From Microbacterium pygmaeum (GTDB lineage: Bacteria > Actinomycetota > Actinomycetes > Actinomycetales > Microbacteriaceae), in contig NZ_LT629692.1 of assembly GCF_900100885.1 (NCBI RefSeq), positions 558,001 to 622,000 of the forward strand: a DNA stretch of 64,000 bases, in the 5' to 3' direction. The position numbers and the translations under genes were made by a program. Below, in pieces: positions 18,022 through 26,361 of this stretch. The notes below the pieces were generated by a model, which had not been told where the DNA came from, made no database searches, and saw only the letters and a program-made list of their open reading frames with translations. Within the stretch, counting starts at the first letter, position 1. Every line of letters begins with the position of its first letter.

Positions 18022-18385
18022 TCCCGAAAATCCAGTTGATCAGCGAGATGATGATCGCCGCGACAACGCCCCACCAGAAGTCCTCGACGCGCAGGCCCCA
18101 GTTCCAGAAGCCGGTGATCCACGCGGTCAGCCACAGCAGGAACGCGTTGATGATCAGGCCGATGAGGCCCAGCGTGAGGATGTAGAGCGGGAACGCGAGG
18201 ATCTTGATCACGGTGCCGATGATCGTGTTCACCAGCGCGAAGATGGCGGCCACGATCAGCAGTGTGAGGACGAACTGCAGCGTCTCGCCCGGAGGGAACG
18301 GGATCACCGACACCATGAGCGCCGGGATGAGGGTGACGACCCAGATCGCGAACGCGTTGACGACGACACGGATGAGGAAGCCCAT
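17984..18385 (-). CDS. Phage-holin-4-like membrane protein
   Basis: 133-aa membrane protein of the PF04020 type common in actinobacterial chromosomes. Four hydrophobic segments are visible (residues 5-27, 36-58, 64-90, 100-122) with VVNAFAIWVVTLIPALMVSV and LGLIGLIINAFLLWLTAWIT. The name comes from weak similarity to phage holins; no phage genes are nearby. Start ATG 18383-18385. The 3' end overlaps the convergent hydrolase by 38 bases. Confidence 0.82.
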   Translation of the reverse strand: MGFLIRVVVNAFAIWVVTLIPALMVSVIPFPPGETLQFVLTLLIVAAIFALVNTIIGTVIKILAFPLYILTLGLIGLIINAFLLWLTAWITGFWNWGLRVEDFWWGVVAAIIISLINWIFGIILRPRKRDSQR

Positions 18386-18436
18386 GCGCGTCAGTCTGCC
18401 ACGGACGTCTCGATGTGTCCCGAGGTGGGCGAGTCA

Positions 18437-18442
18437 TAGACT
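18437..18442 (+). promoter_or_regulatory. -10 box TAGACT of a leaderless gene
   Basis: TAGACT ends six bases before the GTG at 18449. No SD sequence is present. Confidence 0.6.
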
Positions 18443-18448
18443 CGCCGA

Positions 18449-19561
18449 GTGACCGATGACTCCACGATCCCGGTTCGAGTGCGCCCTGAGATCGCGGCGC
18501 TGCCGCCGTACAAGCAGGGCAAGCAGGCCGATGCGACGGCGTTCAAGCTGTCCAGCAACGAGAACCCCTTCGAGCCCCTCGCCGGCGTCCTCGAGGCCGT
18601 GCAGGCGGCGACCGCGCTCAATCGCTATCCGGATGCCTCGGCCGGCCGGCTCCGTCGGCGCATCGCCGAGCGGTTCGGCGTCTCGGACGACGCCGTGCAC
18701 ATCGGAGCGGGGAGCGTCTCCATCCTCACCCAGCTGGTGCTGGCAACGTCGGGCCCGGGCGACGAGGTCATCTTCGCCTGGCGTTCCTTCGAGGCCTACC
18801 CGGGGCTCGCCATCATCGCGGGGGCCACGCCCGTGCAGATTCCGCTGACCGACGATTTTCGCCACGACCTGCCCGCGATGGCGGCGGCCGTCACCGACCG
18901 CACGCGCGCGATCATCGTGTGCAGCCCCAACAACCCGACCGGGCCGATCGTCACCCAGGCGGAGTTCGACGAGTTCGTCGCCGCGGTGCCCGCCGACATC
19001 CTGATCATCCTCGATGAGGCCTACGCCGAATTCGTGACCGATCCGGATGCGGTGGACGGTCTGCGTACGCTCGGCACCGAGGGCCATCCGAACGTCGTGG
19101 CGCTGCGCACCTTCTCCAAGGCATACGGTCTCGCGGGTCTCCGCGTGGGCTATGCGATCGGGCATTCCCGGATCCTCGATGCCGCCCGGAGCACCAGCAT
19201 CCCCCTCTCCGTCACCGCGCAGGCCGAGGTCGCCGCCCTGGCCAGCCTCGAGGTCGAGGACGAGCTGCTCGACCGGGTGCGCCTGATCGCCGAGCGCCGC
19301 GACCGCGCCCTGAGCGGGCTGCGCGCCGCCGGATGGCAGGTGCCCGACGCGCAGGGCAACTTCCTGTGGCTGCCGACCGGCGCCGAGACGCTCGCGCTCG
19401 CCGCGAGGTTCGAGGAGGCCGGGCTGATCGTCCGGCCGTTCGCCGGCGACGGCATCCGGATCTCGATCGGCGAGGAGGACGCTGTCGAGAAGGTCCTAGC
19501 CATCGCGGCATCCGTTGTGGAAGACCTCCCAGAAGGCCATGCGGGGCGCGGGCTAGCGTAG
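18449..19561 (+). CDS. hisC: Histidinol-phosphate/aromatic aminotransferase
   Basis: 370-aa PLP aminotransferase, fold type I. Marks are LSSNENPFEPL, CSPNNPTGPIVT, LDEAYAEFV and TFSKAYGLAGLRVGYAIG, whose Lys should bind PLP. It would convert imidazole-acetol phosphate and glutamate to histidinol phosphate, or transaminate aromatic 2-oxoacids, since HisC and aromatic aminotransferases are hard to separate by sequence. No other his gene is near; an oxoacid dehydrogenase follows. The GTG start fits the leaderless pattern. Confidence 0.85.
   Translation: MTDDSTIPVRVRPEIAALPPYKQGKQADATAFKLSSNENPFEPLAGVLEAVQAATALNRYPDASAGRLRRRIAERFGVSDDAVHIGAGSVSILTQLVLATSGPGDEVIFAWRSFEAYPGLAIIAGATPVQIPLTDDFRHDLPAMAAAVTDRTRAIIVCSPNNPTGPIVTQAEFDEFVAAVPADILIILDEAYAEFVTDPDAVDGLRTLGTEGHPNVVALRTFSKAYGLAGLRVGYAIGHSRILDAARSTSIPLSVTAQAEVAALASLEVEDELLDRVRLIAERRDRALSGLRAAGWQVPDAQGNFLWLPTGAETLALAARFEEAGLIVRPFAGDGIRISIGEEDAVEKVLAIAASVVEDLPEGHAGRGLA
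19554..19559 (+). promoter_or_regulatory. -10 box TAGCGT of a leaderless gene
   Basis: TAGCGT overlaps the end of hisC (stop at 19559-19561) and ends six bases before the GTG at 19566. Confidence 0.5.
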
Positions 19562-19565
19562 AACG

Positions 19566-20714
19566 GTGACCTCGCTCTCCGATCAGGCTCCGGCCGATGA
19601 CACAGAGCTCGTCCGCGTCCTCGCGGCCGACGGGACCCTCGCGCCCACTGCGGCCGCGGAGCCCTACCTCGACATCGTCGACTCGCTGCGCGACGAGGAC
19701 CTTCAGGGCTTCTATCGCGACATGTTCGTCATCCGCGCGTTCGACCAGCAGGCGACCAACCTGCAGCGGCAGGGACAGCTGGCGCTCTGGCCGCCGAGCT
19801 TCGGCCAGGAGGCGGCGCAGGTCGGCTCGGCCAGGGCGGCGCGCGCGCAGGACCACCTCTTCCCGTCGTATCGAGAGCACGTCGTGGCCACGATCCGCGG
19901 CGTGGACCCGGTCGACATCATCCGGGTCATGCGCGGCCTGACCCACGGCGGCTGGGACCCCACAGACCCGAAGAACGGCAACACGCACATCTACACGCTG
20001 GTGCTCGGCTCGCAGACGCTGCACGCGACCGGCCTGGCCATGGGACTCGTCTTCGACGGCAAGTCCGGCACGGGCGATGTGGAGCGCGACGAGGCCGTCA
20101 TCGTCTACTACGGCGACGGGGCCTCCAGCCAGGGCGACGTGCACGAGGCGATGGTGTTCGCCGCGAGCTATCGGACGCCGGAGGTGTTCTTCCTCCAGAA
20201 CAACCAGTGGGCGATCTCGGTCCCCGTGGCCACCCAGTCGCGTTCGCCGCTGTACCGTCGCGGCGCGGGCTACGGGATGCCGAGCGTGCGCATCGACGGG
20301 AACGACGTGCTGGCCAGTTACGCGGTCACCCGCCGGGCACTGGATGAGGCGCGCGCCGGCGACGGGCCTCGCGCCATCGAGGCGATGACGTACCGCATGG
20401 GCGCGCACACGACCAGCGACGACCCCACCAAGTACCGCACCTCCGACGAGGAGGAGTCGTGGGCTCGGCGCGACCCGATCTCGCGGCTGCGCACCTACCT
20501 GCGCTCCCGCGGCGCATCTGACGCGTTCTTCAGCGACGTGGATGCCGAGGCCGCCGCCGTCGCCGATGACGCGCGCGTGCGCACCGTGGCGCTGGGCTCG
20601 GTCTCCAGCGACCTGATGTTCGACCATGTGTACAGCGACCCGCATCCGCTCATCGATCAGCAGCGCGCGTGGCTGGCCGGATACGAGGCATCGTTCGAGG
20701 AGGGTGCATCGTGA
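19566..20714 (+). CDS. bkdA: 2-Oxoacid dehydrogenase E1 component, alpha subunit
   Basis: 382-aa thiamine-diphosphate enzyme subunit. It decarboxylates a 2-oxoacid and passes the acyl group to E2 lipoate. The ThDP motif is YYGDGASSQGDVHEAM through LQNNQWAIS. The conserved phosphorylation-loop equivalent GAHTTSDDPTKYR is the form seen in branched-chain oxoacid dehydrogenases, so branched-chain substrates are favoured over pyruvate. It overlaps the beta-subunit gene by four bases. No E3 (lipoamide dehydrogenase) gene lies in the window. Confidence 0.9.
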   Translation: MTSLSDQAPADDTELVRVLAADGTLAPTAAAEPYLDIVDSLRDEDLQGFYRDMFVIRAFDQQATNLQRQGQLALWPPSFGQEAAQVGSARAARAQDHLFPSYREHVVATIRGVDPVDIIRVMRGLTHGGWDPTDPKNGNTHIYTLVLGSQTLHATGLAMGLVFDGKSGTGDVERDEAVIVYYGDGASSQGDVHEAMVFAASYRTPEVFFLQNNQWAISVPVATQSRSPLYRRGAGYGMPSVRIDGNDVLASYAVTRRALDEARAGDGPRAIEAMTYRMGAHTTSDDPTKYRTSDEEESWARRDPISRLRTYLRSRGASDAFFSDVDAEAAAVADDARVRTVALGSVSSDLMFDHVYSDPHPLIDQQRAWLAGYEASFEEGAS

Positions 20715-21691
20715 GCATCGAGACGCTCCCCTTCAGTCGTGCGCTCAACGCCGGCCTGCGCCGCGCGATGGTCGAGAACGACCGCGTGATGCTCATGGGC
20801 GAGGACATCGGGCGCCTCGGGGGCGTCTTCCGCGTGACCGAGGGTCTGCAGGCGGAGTTCGGCGAGCAGCGGGTGCTCGACACCCCGCTGGCGGAGTCCG
20901 GCATCGTCGGCACGGCGATCGGACTCGCGATGGGCGGGTTCCGGCCGGTCATCGAGATCCAGTTCGACGGCTTCGTCTTCCCCGCGTTCGATCAGATCAC
21001 CTCGCAGCTGGCGAAGATCACGAACCGGCACGAGGGCGCCATCAGCATGCCGATCGTGATCCGCATCCCGTACGGCGGGCACATCGGGGCCGTGGAGCAT
21101 CACCAGGAGAGCCCCGAGGTGTACTTCACCCACACCCCCGGCCTGCGGGTGGTCAGCCCCTCCACGCCCAACGATGCCTACTGGATGATCCAGGATGCGA
21201 TCTCCTCCAACGATCCAGTGATCTTCCTCGAGCCCAAGAGCAGGTACTGGCAGAAGGGCGAGGTGGATGCCTCGGCCCGCGCGCTCCCGCTCCACGCCAG
21301 CCGCCTCGTCCGCCGGGGCACCGACGTCACCCTGGTCGGGCACGGCGCCATGGTGGCGACGCTGCTGCAGGCGGCGGCGCTCGCGGAGTCGGAGGGCACC
21401 AGCTGCGAGGTCATCGACGTGCGCTCGCTCTCGCCGATCGACTACGGTCCGATCCTGGACTCGGTGCGCCGCACCGGTCGCATGGTCTACGCGCAGGAGG
21501 CGCCGGGCTTCACGAGCGTCGGCAGCGAGGTCGCGGCGACGGTGATGGAGCAGGCCTTCTACGACCTCGAGGCACCGGTGCTGCGCGTGTCGGGCTTCGA
21601 TGCGCCGTTCCCCCCGGCCAAGCTCGAGGGAACCTTCCTCCCCGACGCCGACCGCATCCTCGAGGCAGTCGACCGCACCCTCGCCTACTGA
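20711..21691 (+). CDS. bkdB: 2-Oxoacid dehydrogenase E1 component, beta subunit
   Basis: 326-aa partner of E1 alpha; together they form an alpha2-beta2 tetramer. Marks are MGEDIGRLGGVFRVTEGL, TPLAESGIVGTAIGLAMGG, FPAFDQITSQLAK and IPYGGHIGAVEHHQESPEVY with the usual His pair, then DVRSLSPIDYGPIL. Length is normal. The GTG at 20711 overlaps the alpha stop by four bases. Confidence 0.92.
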   Translation: MSIETLPFSRALNAGLRRAMVENDRVMLMGEDIGRLGGVFRVTEGLQAEFGEQRVLDTPLAESGIVGTAIGLAMGGFRPVIEIQFDGFVFPAFDQITSQLAKITNRHEGAISMPIVIRIPYGGHIGAVEHHQESPEVYFTHTPGLRVVSPSTPNDAYWMIQDAISSNDPVIFLEPKSRYWQKGEVDASARALPLHASRLVRRGTDVTLVGHGAMVATLLQAAALAESEGTSCEVIDVRSLSPIDYGPILDSVRRTGRMVYAQEAPGFTSVGSEVAATVMEQAFYDLEAPVLRVSGFDAPFPPAKLEGTFLPDADRILEAVDRTLAY

Positions 21692-21739
21692 GGCGGAGGC
21701 TCGACCCGCCGCACACCGGAACTGCTGGAAAGGAAACGC

Positions 21740-23101
21740 ATGAGCACTCAGACCTTCCTGCTCCCCGACGTCGGCGAAGGCCTCACCGAGGCCGAGATCG
21801 TCTCGTGGCGCGTCGCCCAGGGCGACCCGGTGGCCGTCAACGACGTGCTGGTCGAGATCGAGACGGCCAAGTCGCTGGTCGAGCTGCCCTCCCCGTTCGC
21901 CGGCGTGGTCGGGGACGTCCTGGCCGCCGAAGGCACCACCGTCGCCGTCGGTGCCCCGATCATCACGATCGCCGGTGCGGATGCCTCGGCACCACCCGCC
22001 ACGGCCGGTCAGAGCGAGCACGGTGAACCGCACGAGGCGCCGGAGGCCGACCCCGGAGGAGCTGTGCTGGTGGGCTACGGCAGCGCGGGCCACGTGCAGT
22101 CCCGTCGACGCGGCGGCCGCTCGGTCCCCTCGCCGAGCGCGGAGCGCCGGCCCGCGGCATCCGTCGGCGTGCTCGCGAAGCCGCCGATCCGCAAGCTCGC
22201 CCGCGATCTCGGCGTCGACCTGACCGACATCTCGCCGACCGGCGCCGCCGGCGAGATCACGCGCGATGACGTCATGAAGCAGGCCTCGCAGGCGAGCGTG
22301 TTCCGCAACATCGAGACGCCGGAGTGGAGTCCGATCCGCGAGGAGACGATTCCGGTCGCAGCTGCCGTCGCCGCGCCTGCGCCGGATGCCGCCGGCCGTG
22401 AGGAGTCGATCCCGGTTCGCGGCGTCCGCAAGGCGACCGCGAGCGCGATGACCAGCAGCGCGTACACCGCGCCGCACGTCTCGGTGTGGACCGACGTCGA
22501 TGCGAGCCGGACCATGGAACTGGTCAAGCGGCTCAAGGCATCGCCGGACTTCGCCGATGTCAAGATCTCCCCCCTGCTGATCATGGCCCGTGCGGTGATC
22601 TGGGCGGTGCGCCGCACGCCGATGGTCAACGCCGCGTGGGTGGACGACGCCGAGGGGGGCGGCGCGCAGATCCGGGTGCGCCATTACGTCAACCTCGGCA
22701 TCGCGGCGGCGACGCCCCGCGGCCTGCTGGTACCCAATATCAAGGACGCGCAGGATCTCAGCATGCGCGACCTCGCCCGCGCGCTCGAGAAGCTGACGCT
22801 GACCGCCCGCGAGGGCAAGACGACACCCCAGGATCAGAGCGGCGGGACGATCACGATCACCAACATCGGCGTCTTCGGGATGGACGCCGGCACGCCGATC
22901 ATCAACCCCGGCGAGGTCGGCATCGTGGCGCTCGGCACGATCCGTCAGAAGCCCTGGGTCGTCGACGGCGAGGTGCGCCCGCGCTGGGTGACCACCGTTT
23001 CCGGGTCCTTCGATCACCGGGTGGTCGACGGCGACGGTGTCTCGCGGTTCATCGCCGACATCGCCGCGATTCTCGAGGAGCCCGCGCTCCTGCTCGACTG
23101 A
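21740..23101 (+). CDS. bkdC: 2-Oxoacid dehydrogenase E2 (dihydrolipoamide acyltransferase)
   Basis: 453-aa core subunit. It has one lipoyl domain (residues 1-80) with lipoylation Lys in EIETAKSLVELPSP, an acidic/Pro linker, and a peripheral subunit-binding domain (residues ~145-182, KPPIRKLARDLGVDLTDISP). The catalytic domain ends in GSFDHRVVDGDGVSRF, with the His and Asp of the active site. The linker before the catalytic domain carries a second Ala/Pro stretch. AAAGGAAACGC precedes the ATG, 48 bases after E1 beta. Single-lipoyl layout fits BCKDH E2. Confidence 0.93.
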   Translation: MSTQTFLLPDVGEGLTEAEIVSWRVAQGDPVAVNDVLVEIETAKSLVELPSPFAGVVGDVLAAEGTTVAVGAPIITIAGADASAPPATAGQSEHGEPHEAPEADPGGAVLVGYGSAGHVQSRRRGGRSVPSPSAERRPAASVGVLAKPPIRKLARDLGVDLTDISPTGAAGEITRDDVMKQASQASVFRNIETPEWSPIREETIPVAAAVAAPAPDAAGREESIPVRGVRKATASAMTSSAYTAPHVSVWTDVDASRTMELVKRLKASPDFADVKISPLLIMARAVIWAVRRTPMVNAAWVDDAEGGGAQIRVRHYVNLGIAAATPRGLLVPNIKDAQDLSMRDLARALEKLTLTAREGKTTPQDQSGGTITITNIGVFGMDAGTPIINPGEVGIVALGTIRQKPWVVDGEVRPRWVTTVSGSFDHRVVDGDGVSRFIADIAAILEEPALLLD

Positions 23102-23163
23102 CGGGTCAGCGCTCGCACACCCCGCAGTCTCTCCGCGCACCCGGTTGATGCGCCGCTTCGTTT

Positions 23164-23178
23164 TGAGAACGATTATCA
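23164..23178 (+). promoter_or_regulatory. Zur box upstream of znuA
   Basis: TGAGAACGATTATCA, an imperfect 15-bp palindrome (10 of 15 positions symmetric) close to the TGAtAATnATTaTCA form of Zur/Fur boxes. It lies seven bases before the -10 box TAGGCT (23186-23191), a position that would block RNA polymerase. Confidence 0.8.
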
Positions 23179-23185
23179 ATACGGA

Positions 23186-23191
23186 TAGGCT
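23186..23191 (+). promoter_or_regulatory. -10 box TAGGCT of znuA
   Basis: TAGGCT ends six bases before the ATG at 23198, giving a leaderless transcript directly under the Zur box. Confidence 0.6.
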
Positions 23192-23197
23192 GTGGTC

Positions 23198-24238
23198 ATG
23201 CATTACAGACACGCACCCCTCGCCGCATTCGTCCTCGGCATGAGCGCGACCCTCGCGCTCGCCGGCTGCGCTTCCGGCACGCCGGAGGCGACGGGGACGG
23301 TTGCCGCGGCATCCGATCGGATCACCGTGGTGGCCTCGACCGACGTGTACGCGCAGATCGCCGAGGAGATCGGCGGGGACTTCGTCGACGTGACCGCGAT
23401 CGTGTCCTCGCCCGCGCAGGATCCGCACTCGTTCGAGCCCAGCGCCCGTGACCAGCTCGCTGTTGCGCGTGCAGACCTCATCATCGAGAACGGCGGCGGC
23501 TACGACGCCTTCGTCGATGCGCTCATCGAGTCCAGCGGATCGGGCGCGCCGGTGCTGACCGCCGTCGAGTTCTCGCACGACTGGCCGGAGAACGAGGGGC
23601 ATGCCGACCCTTCGACAGGGTCAGGGACCGAGGGAGAGAGCGCAGGGGCCGAGGACGCGCACGACCACGCGCACGACGCCGACGGGCACGACCACGTCGA
23701 GGGGTTCAACGAGCACGTCTGGTACGACCCGCACACGATCGTGCATCTGGCCGAGGACATCGCGCACGAGCTCGGCGAGCTCCTGCCCGCCGAGGCGGGC
23801 ACGTTCACGGCCAACGCGGACGCGTTCGGCGAGGGCATCACGGGGTTGGAGGACTCCCTGGCGGCGATCGTCGCGGACCACACCGGCGAGCAGGTGTTCT
23901 TCACCGAACCGGTCCCGCTGTATCTCGTCGCGGCCGCCGGGCTGGAGAACGTGACGCCCGAAGCATTCACCGAGGCGGTGGAAGAGGGGCAGGATGTCGC
24001 GCCGTCCACCCTGCTGGATGCGCTCAAGCTGCTGCGTTCGGGCGAGGTCGCCGTCGTCATCGCCAACTCCCAGACCGGTGGGGCCGAAACCACCCAGGTC
24101 CTCGACGAAGCCGGGAGCCTCGCGATCCCGGTCCTGGAATTCTCCGAGACGCTGCCGGAGGGCCAGACTTATCTGTCATGGATGCAGGCGAACATCGAGG
24201 CACTGACGGGAGCGCTCGCCGGCACGCCCGCCCCATGA
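23198..24238 (+). CDS. znuA: Zinc ABC transporter, substrate-binding lipoprotein
   Basis: 346-aa cluster 9 binding protein. The signal peptide ends in a lipobox (LALAGCAS), so it is membrane-anchored outside the cell. The N-terminal lobe has DPHSFEPS with a zinc His. A His/Asp-rich loop (AHDHAHDADGHDHVEGFNEH, residues ~150-170) is typical of ZnuA and is followed by HVWYDPHT. The loop is preceded by an acidic low-complexity insert (DPSTGSGTEGESAGAED). ATG at 23198 fits the -10 spacing; GTG at 23192 is less likely. It overlaps the ATPase gene by four bases. Confidence 0.93.
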   Translation: MHYRHAPLAAFVLGMSATLALAGCASGTPEATGTVAAASDRITVVASTDVYAQIAEEIGGDFVDVTAIVSSPAQDPHSFEPSARDQLAVARADLIIENGGGYDAFVDALIESSGSGAPVLTAVEFSHDWPENEGHADPSTGSGTEGESAGAEDAHDHAHDADGHDHVEGFNEHVWYDPHTIVHLAEDIAHELGELLPAEAGTFTANADAFGEGITGLEDSLAAIVADHTGEQVFFTEPVPLYLVAAAGLENVTPEAFTEAVEEGQDVAPSTLLDALKLLRSGEVAVVIANSQTGGAETTQVLDEAGSLAIPVLEFSETLPEGQTYLSWMQANIEALTGALAGTPAP

Positions 24239-25062
24239 CACCCGCGCCCGTTCTCCGTCCGCCCCTCGACATCCGAGGGGCGGCGCTGCGGCGCGGCGAT
24301 CGCGAACTGTGGAGCGGACTGGACCTGCGCGTCCAGCCCGGAGAGCTCGTGGCAGTGCTGGGTCCGAGCGGCTCGGGCAAGACGACGCTCCTGCGCGCCA
24401 TCCTCGGTCTGGAGCGGCTGAGCGAGGGAAGCATCGAGGCCCTGGGTTCGCCGACCCAGGCCAAGGGGAACCGCCGCATCGGCTACATCCCGCAGCAGCG
24501 GCCACTCCCGGCCGACACGAACCTCCGCGCACGCGACCTCGTCGCGCTGGGCATCGACGGGCACCGTTTCGGCCCGCCGTTCCCGCGGCGCGGCGACCGC
24601 GCGCGCGTGGACGGCCTGCTCGCGGAGGTGGGGGCGACCGCCTACGCCGATCGTCCGGTGGGTCTCCTCTCCGGCGGCGAGCAGCAGCGACTGCGGGTCG
24701 GGCAGGCGCTCGCCGATGATCCGAGGCTCCTCCTGTGCGATGAGCCGCTGACCAGTCTGGACCTGGCGAACCAGCGGGCCGTCGTCGGACTGATCGATCG
24801 GCAGCGCCGCGAGAAGGGTGCCGCGGTCCTCCTGGTCACCCACGACATCAACCCCGTCCTGGATCGAGTCGACCGCATCCTCTACCTGGCGAACGGCCGG
24901 TTCACGCTCGGCGCCCCCGACGAGGTGCTCGACTCCGAGGTCCTCACCGAGCTCTACGGCGCGCCCGTCTTCGTGCTGCGGGCCGGAGGCCGACTGGTCG
25001 TCGTCGGAGCGCCGGATGCCGAGGCATCCTCCCATCATCACCACCACGAGGACGCCTCGTGA
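24235..25062 (+). CDS. znuC: Zinc ABC transporter, ATP-binding protein
   Basis: 275-aa ATPase. Walker A is GPSGSGKTT, the Q-loop is YIPQQRPLP, the signature is LSGGEQQRLR, Walker B is LLLCDEPLTSLD and the H-loop is LVTHD. The C-terminal tail SSHHHHHEDAS is His-rich and could bind metal; it is native, not a cloning tag, because the same region contains the normal family ending and the coupled next gene. It overlaps znuA (ATGA) and znuB (GTGA) by four bases each. Confidence 0.93.
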   Translation: MTPAPVLRPPLDIRGAALRRGDRELWSGLDLRVQPGELVAVLGPSGSGKTTLLRAILGLERLSEGSIEALGSPTQAKGNRRIGYIPQQRPLPADTNLRARDLVALGIDGHRFGPPFPRRGDRARVDGLLAEVGATAYADRPVGLLSGGEQQRLRVGQALADDPRLLLCDEPLTSLDLANQRAVVGLIDRQRREKGAAVLLVTHDINPVLDRVDRILYLANGRFTLGAPDEVLDSEVLTELYGAPVFVLRAGGRLVVVGAPDAEASSHHHHHEDAS

Positions 25063-25937
25063 ACTGGCCAGACGTGTGGGATGCGATGTTCGGCGGGGTC
25101 GCCGACTACGGCGAGATCCTCGTGCTGGTGTCGAACTCCGTCATCGCCGGTGCCGTGCTGGGCCTGGTCGGGGGCTTGGTCGGCGTGTTCGTGATGCAGC
25201 GCGACATGGCCTTCGCCGTGCACGGCATCAGCGAGCTGTCCTTCGCCGGCGCGGCCTTCGCGCTGCTGGTCGGCTTCGACGTCGTGACCGGATCCATCGT
25301 CGGGTCGGTGCTGGCGGCAGCCATCATCGGCGTGCTGGGCGCCAGAGCCCGCGACCGAAACTCGATCATCGGTGTGCTCATGCCGTTCGGCCTGGGCCTT
25401 GGCATCCTGTTCCTCTCGCTGTACGACGGACGCAGCGCGAACCGGTTCAGCCTCCTGACCGGGCAGATCGTCTCCGTGCAGACCGGGCAGCTCGGCTGGC
25501 TGATCGCGATCAGCGCGTTCGTCCTGCTCGGCATACTGCTGATCTGGCGACCCCTGCGCTTCGACTCCCTCGACCCGCAGTCGGCGGCCGCGCGCGGTGT
25601 ACCCACGACCGCGGTCTCGCTCGGATTCATGCTCCTGCTCGGACTCATCGTCGCCGTCAGCGTGCACATCATCGGCGCGCTGCTGGTGATGGCCCTGCTG
25701 GTCACCCCGGCGGCGGCGGCGATGCGGATCGCGAACGGACCGCTCTCGGTTCCCGTGCTCGCGGCGGTCTTCGGCTTCGTCTCGGCGGTGGGCGGGATCC
25801 TGCTGGCGGTGATGGGAACCCTGCCGGTCAGCCCGTACATCACCACGATCTCGTTCGTGATCTACCTCGTGTGCCGGGTTCTCGGATCGCGTCGGGACCG
25901 CGTGAGCACCCGGGCGGCGCTCAGAGGCGCTCGGTAG
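25059..25937 (+). CDS. znuB: Zinc ABC transporter, permease
   Basis: 292-aa ABC-3 family permease with about eight membrane segments, starting at residues ~18-42. Family marks are GLVGVFVMQRDMAFAVHGIS and HIIGALLVMALLVTPAAAAM, the latter being the conserved cytoplasmic loop region that contacts the ATPase. The GTG start overlaps znuC. Ends ten bases before zur. Confidence 0.92.
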   Translation: MNWPDVWDAMFGGVADYGEILVLVSNSVIAGAVLGLVGGLVGVFVMQRDMAFAVHGISELSFAGAAFALLVGFDVVTGSIVGSVLAAAIIGVLGARARDRNSIIGVLMPFGLGLGILFLSLYDGRSANRFSLLTGQIVSVQTGQLGWLIAISAFVLLGILLIWRPLRFDSLDPQSAAARGVPTTAVSLGFMLLLGLIVAVSVHIIGALLVMALLVTPAAAAMRIANGPLSVPVLAAVFGFVSAVGGILLAVMGTLPVSPYITTISFVIYLVCRVLGSRRDRVSTRAALRGAR

Positions 25938-25940
25938 AGT
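25935..25940 (+). promoter_or_regulatory. -10 box TAGAGT before zur
   Basis: TAGAGT overlaps the znuB stop codon and ends seven bases before the zur ATG. zur may thus be transcribed alone as well as with znuACB. Confidence 0.5.
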
Positions 25941-25947
25941 ACGGCTC

Positions 25948-26361
25948 ATGGTCCAGCGCAACACGTGGCAGCGCGATCGGGTGCGCGAGGCGCTCGCCGA
26001 ATCCCGCGGGTTCGTCAGCGCGCAGAACCTGCACGCCACGCTCCGCGAGGAGAACACCGGCATCGGGCTCGCGACCGTGTACCGCGCGCTTGCGGGTCTG
26101 GCCGCCCAGGGCGATGCCGACTCGCTGCAGAGCCCCGAAGGCGAGGCGCTGTACCGCGCCTGCTCCACGAGTGGACACCACCACCACCTGATCTGCCGAA
26201 ACTGCGGGCTCACCGTCGAGATCGCCGCCACCGACGTCGAGCAGTGGGCGCAGCGCACCGCGTCTCAGCACGGCTTCACCCACGCCGAGCACGTCGTCGA
26301 CATCTTCGGGCTGTGCGCCGCGTGCACGCAGGCCCGAGCGAGCGAGCGTGCCGACGGTTGA
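25948..26361 (+). CDS. zur: Zinc uptake regulator Zur (Fur family)
   Basis: 137-aa metal-sensing repressor. The winged helix holds FVSAQNLHATLREENTGIGL and ATVYRALAGLAAQGDAD. The C-terminal dimer domain has SGHHHHLICRNCG, H-x-E-type ligands and LCAACTQA, giving the two CxxC pairs of the structural zinc site. Gene order after znuACB favours Zur over Fur. It should repress the znu promoter through the box at 23164. Confidence 0.92.
   Translation: MVQRNTWQRDRVREALAESRGFVSAQNLHATLREENTGIGLATVYRALAGLAAQGDADSLQSPEGEALYRACSTSGHHHHLICRNCGLTVEIAATDVEQWAQRTASQHGFTHAEHVVDIFGLCAACTQARASERADG

Noticed and set aside
17984..18385. Prophage remnant, because of the holin-like gene
   Set aside because: The gene belongs to a chromosomal membrane-protein family and no other phage gene is nearby.
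20657..23602. Very long minus-strand open frame (981 codons) opposite E1 beta, E2 and znuA
   Set aside because: It crosses several well-identified genes and intergenic regions and has antisense-type composition.
25030..25060. Cloning-vector His-tag at the end of znuC
   Set aside because: The His run is followed by native codons that overlap znuB by four bases, and His-rich ends are usual in zinc transport proteins.
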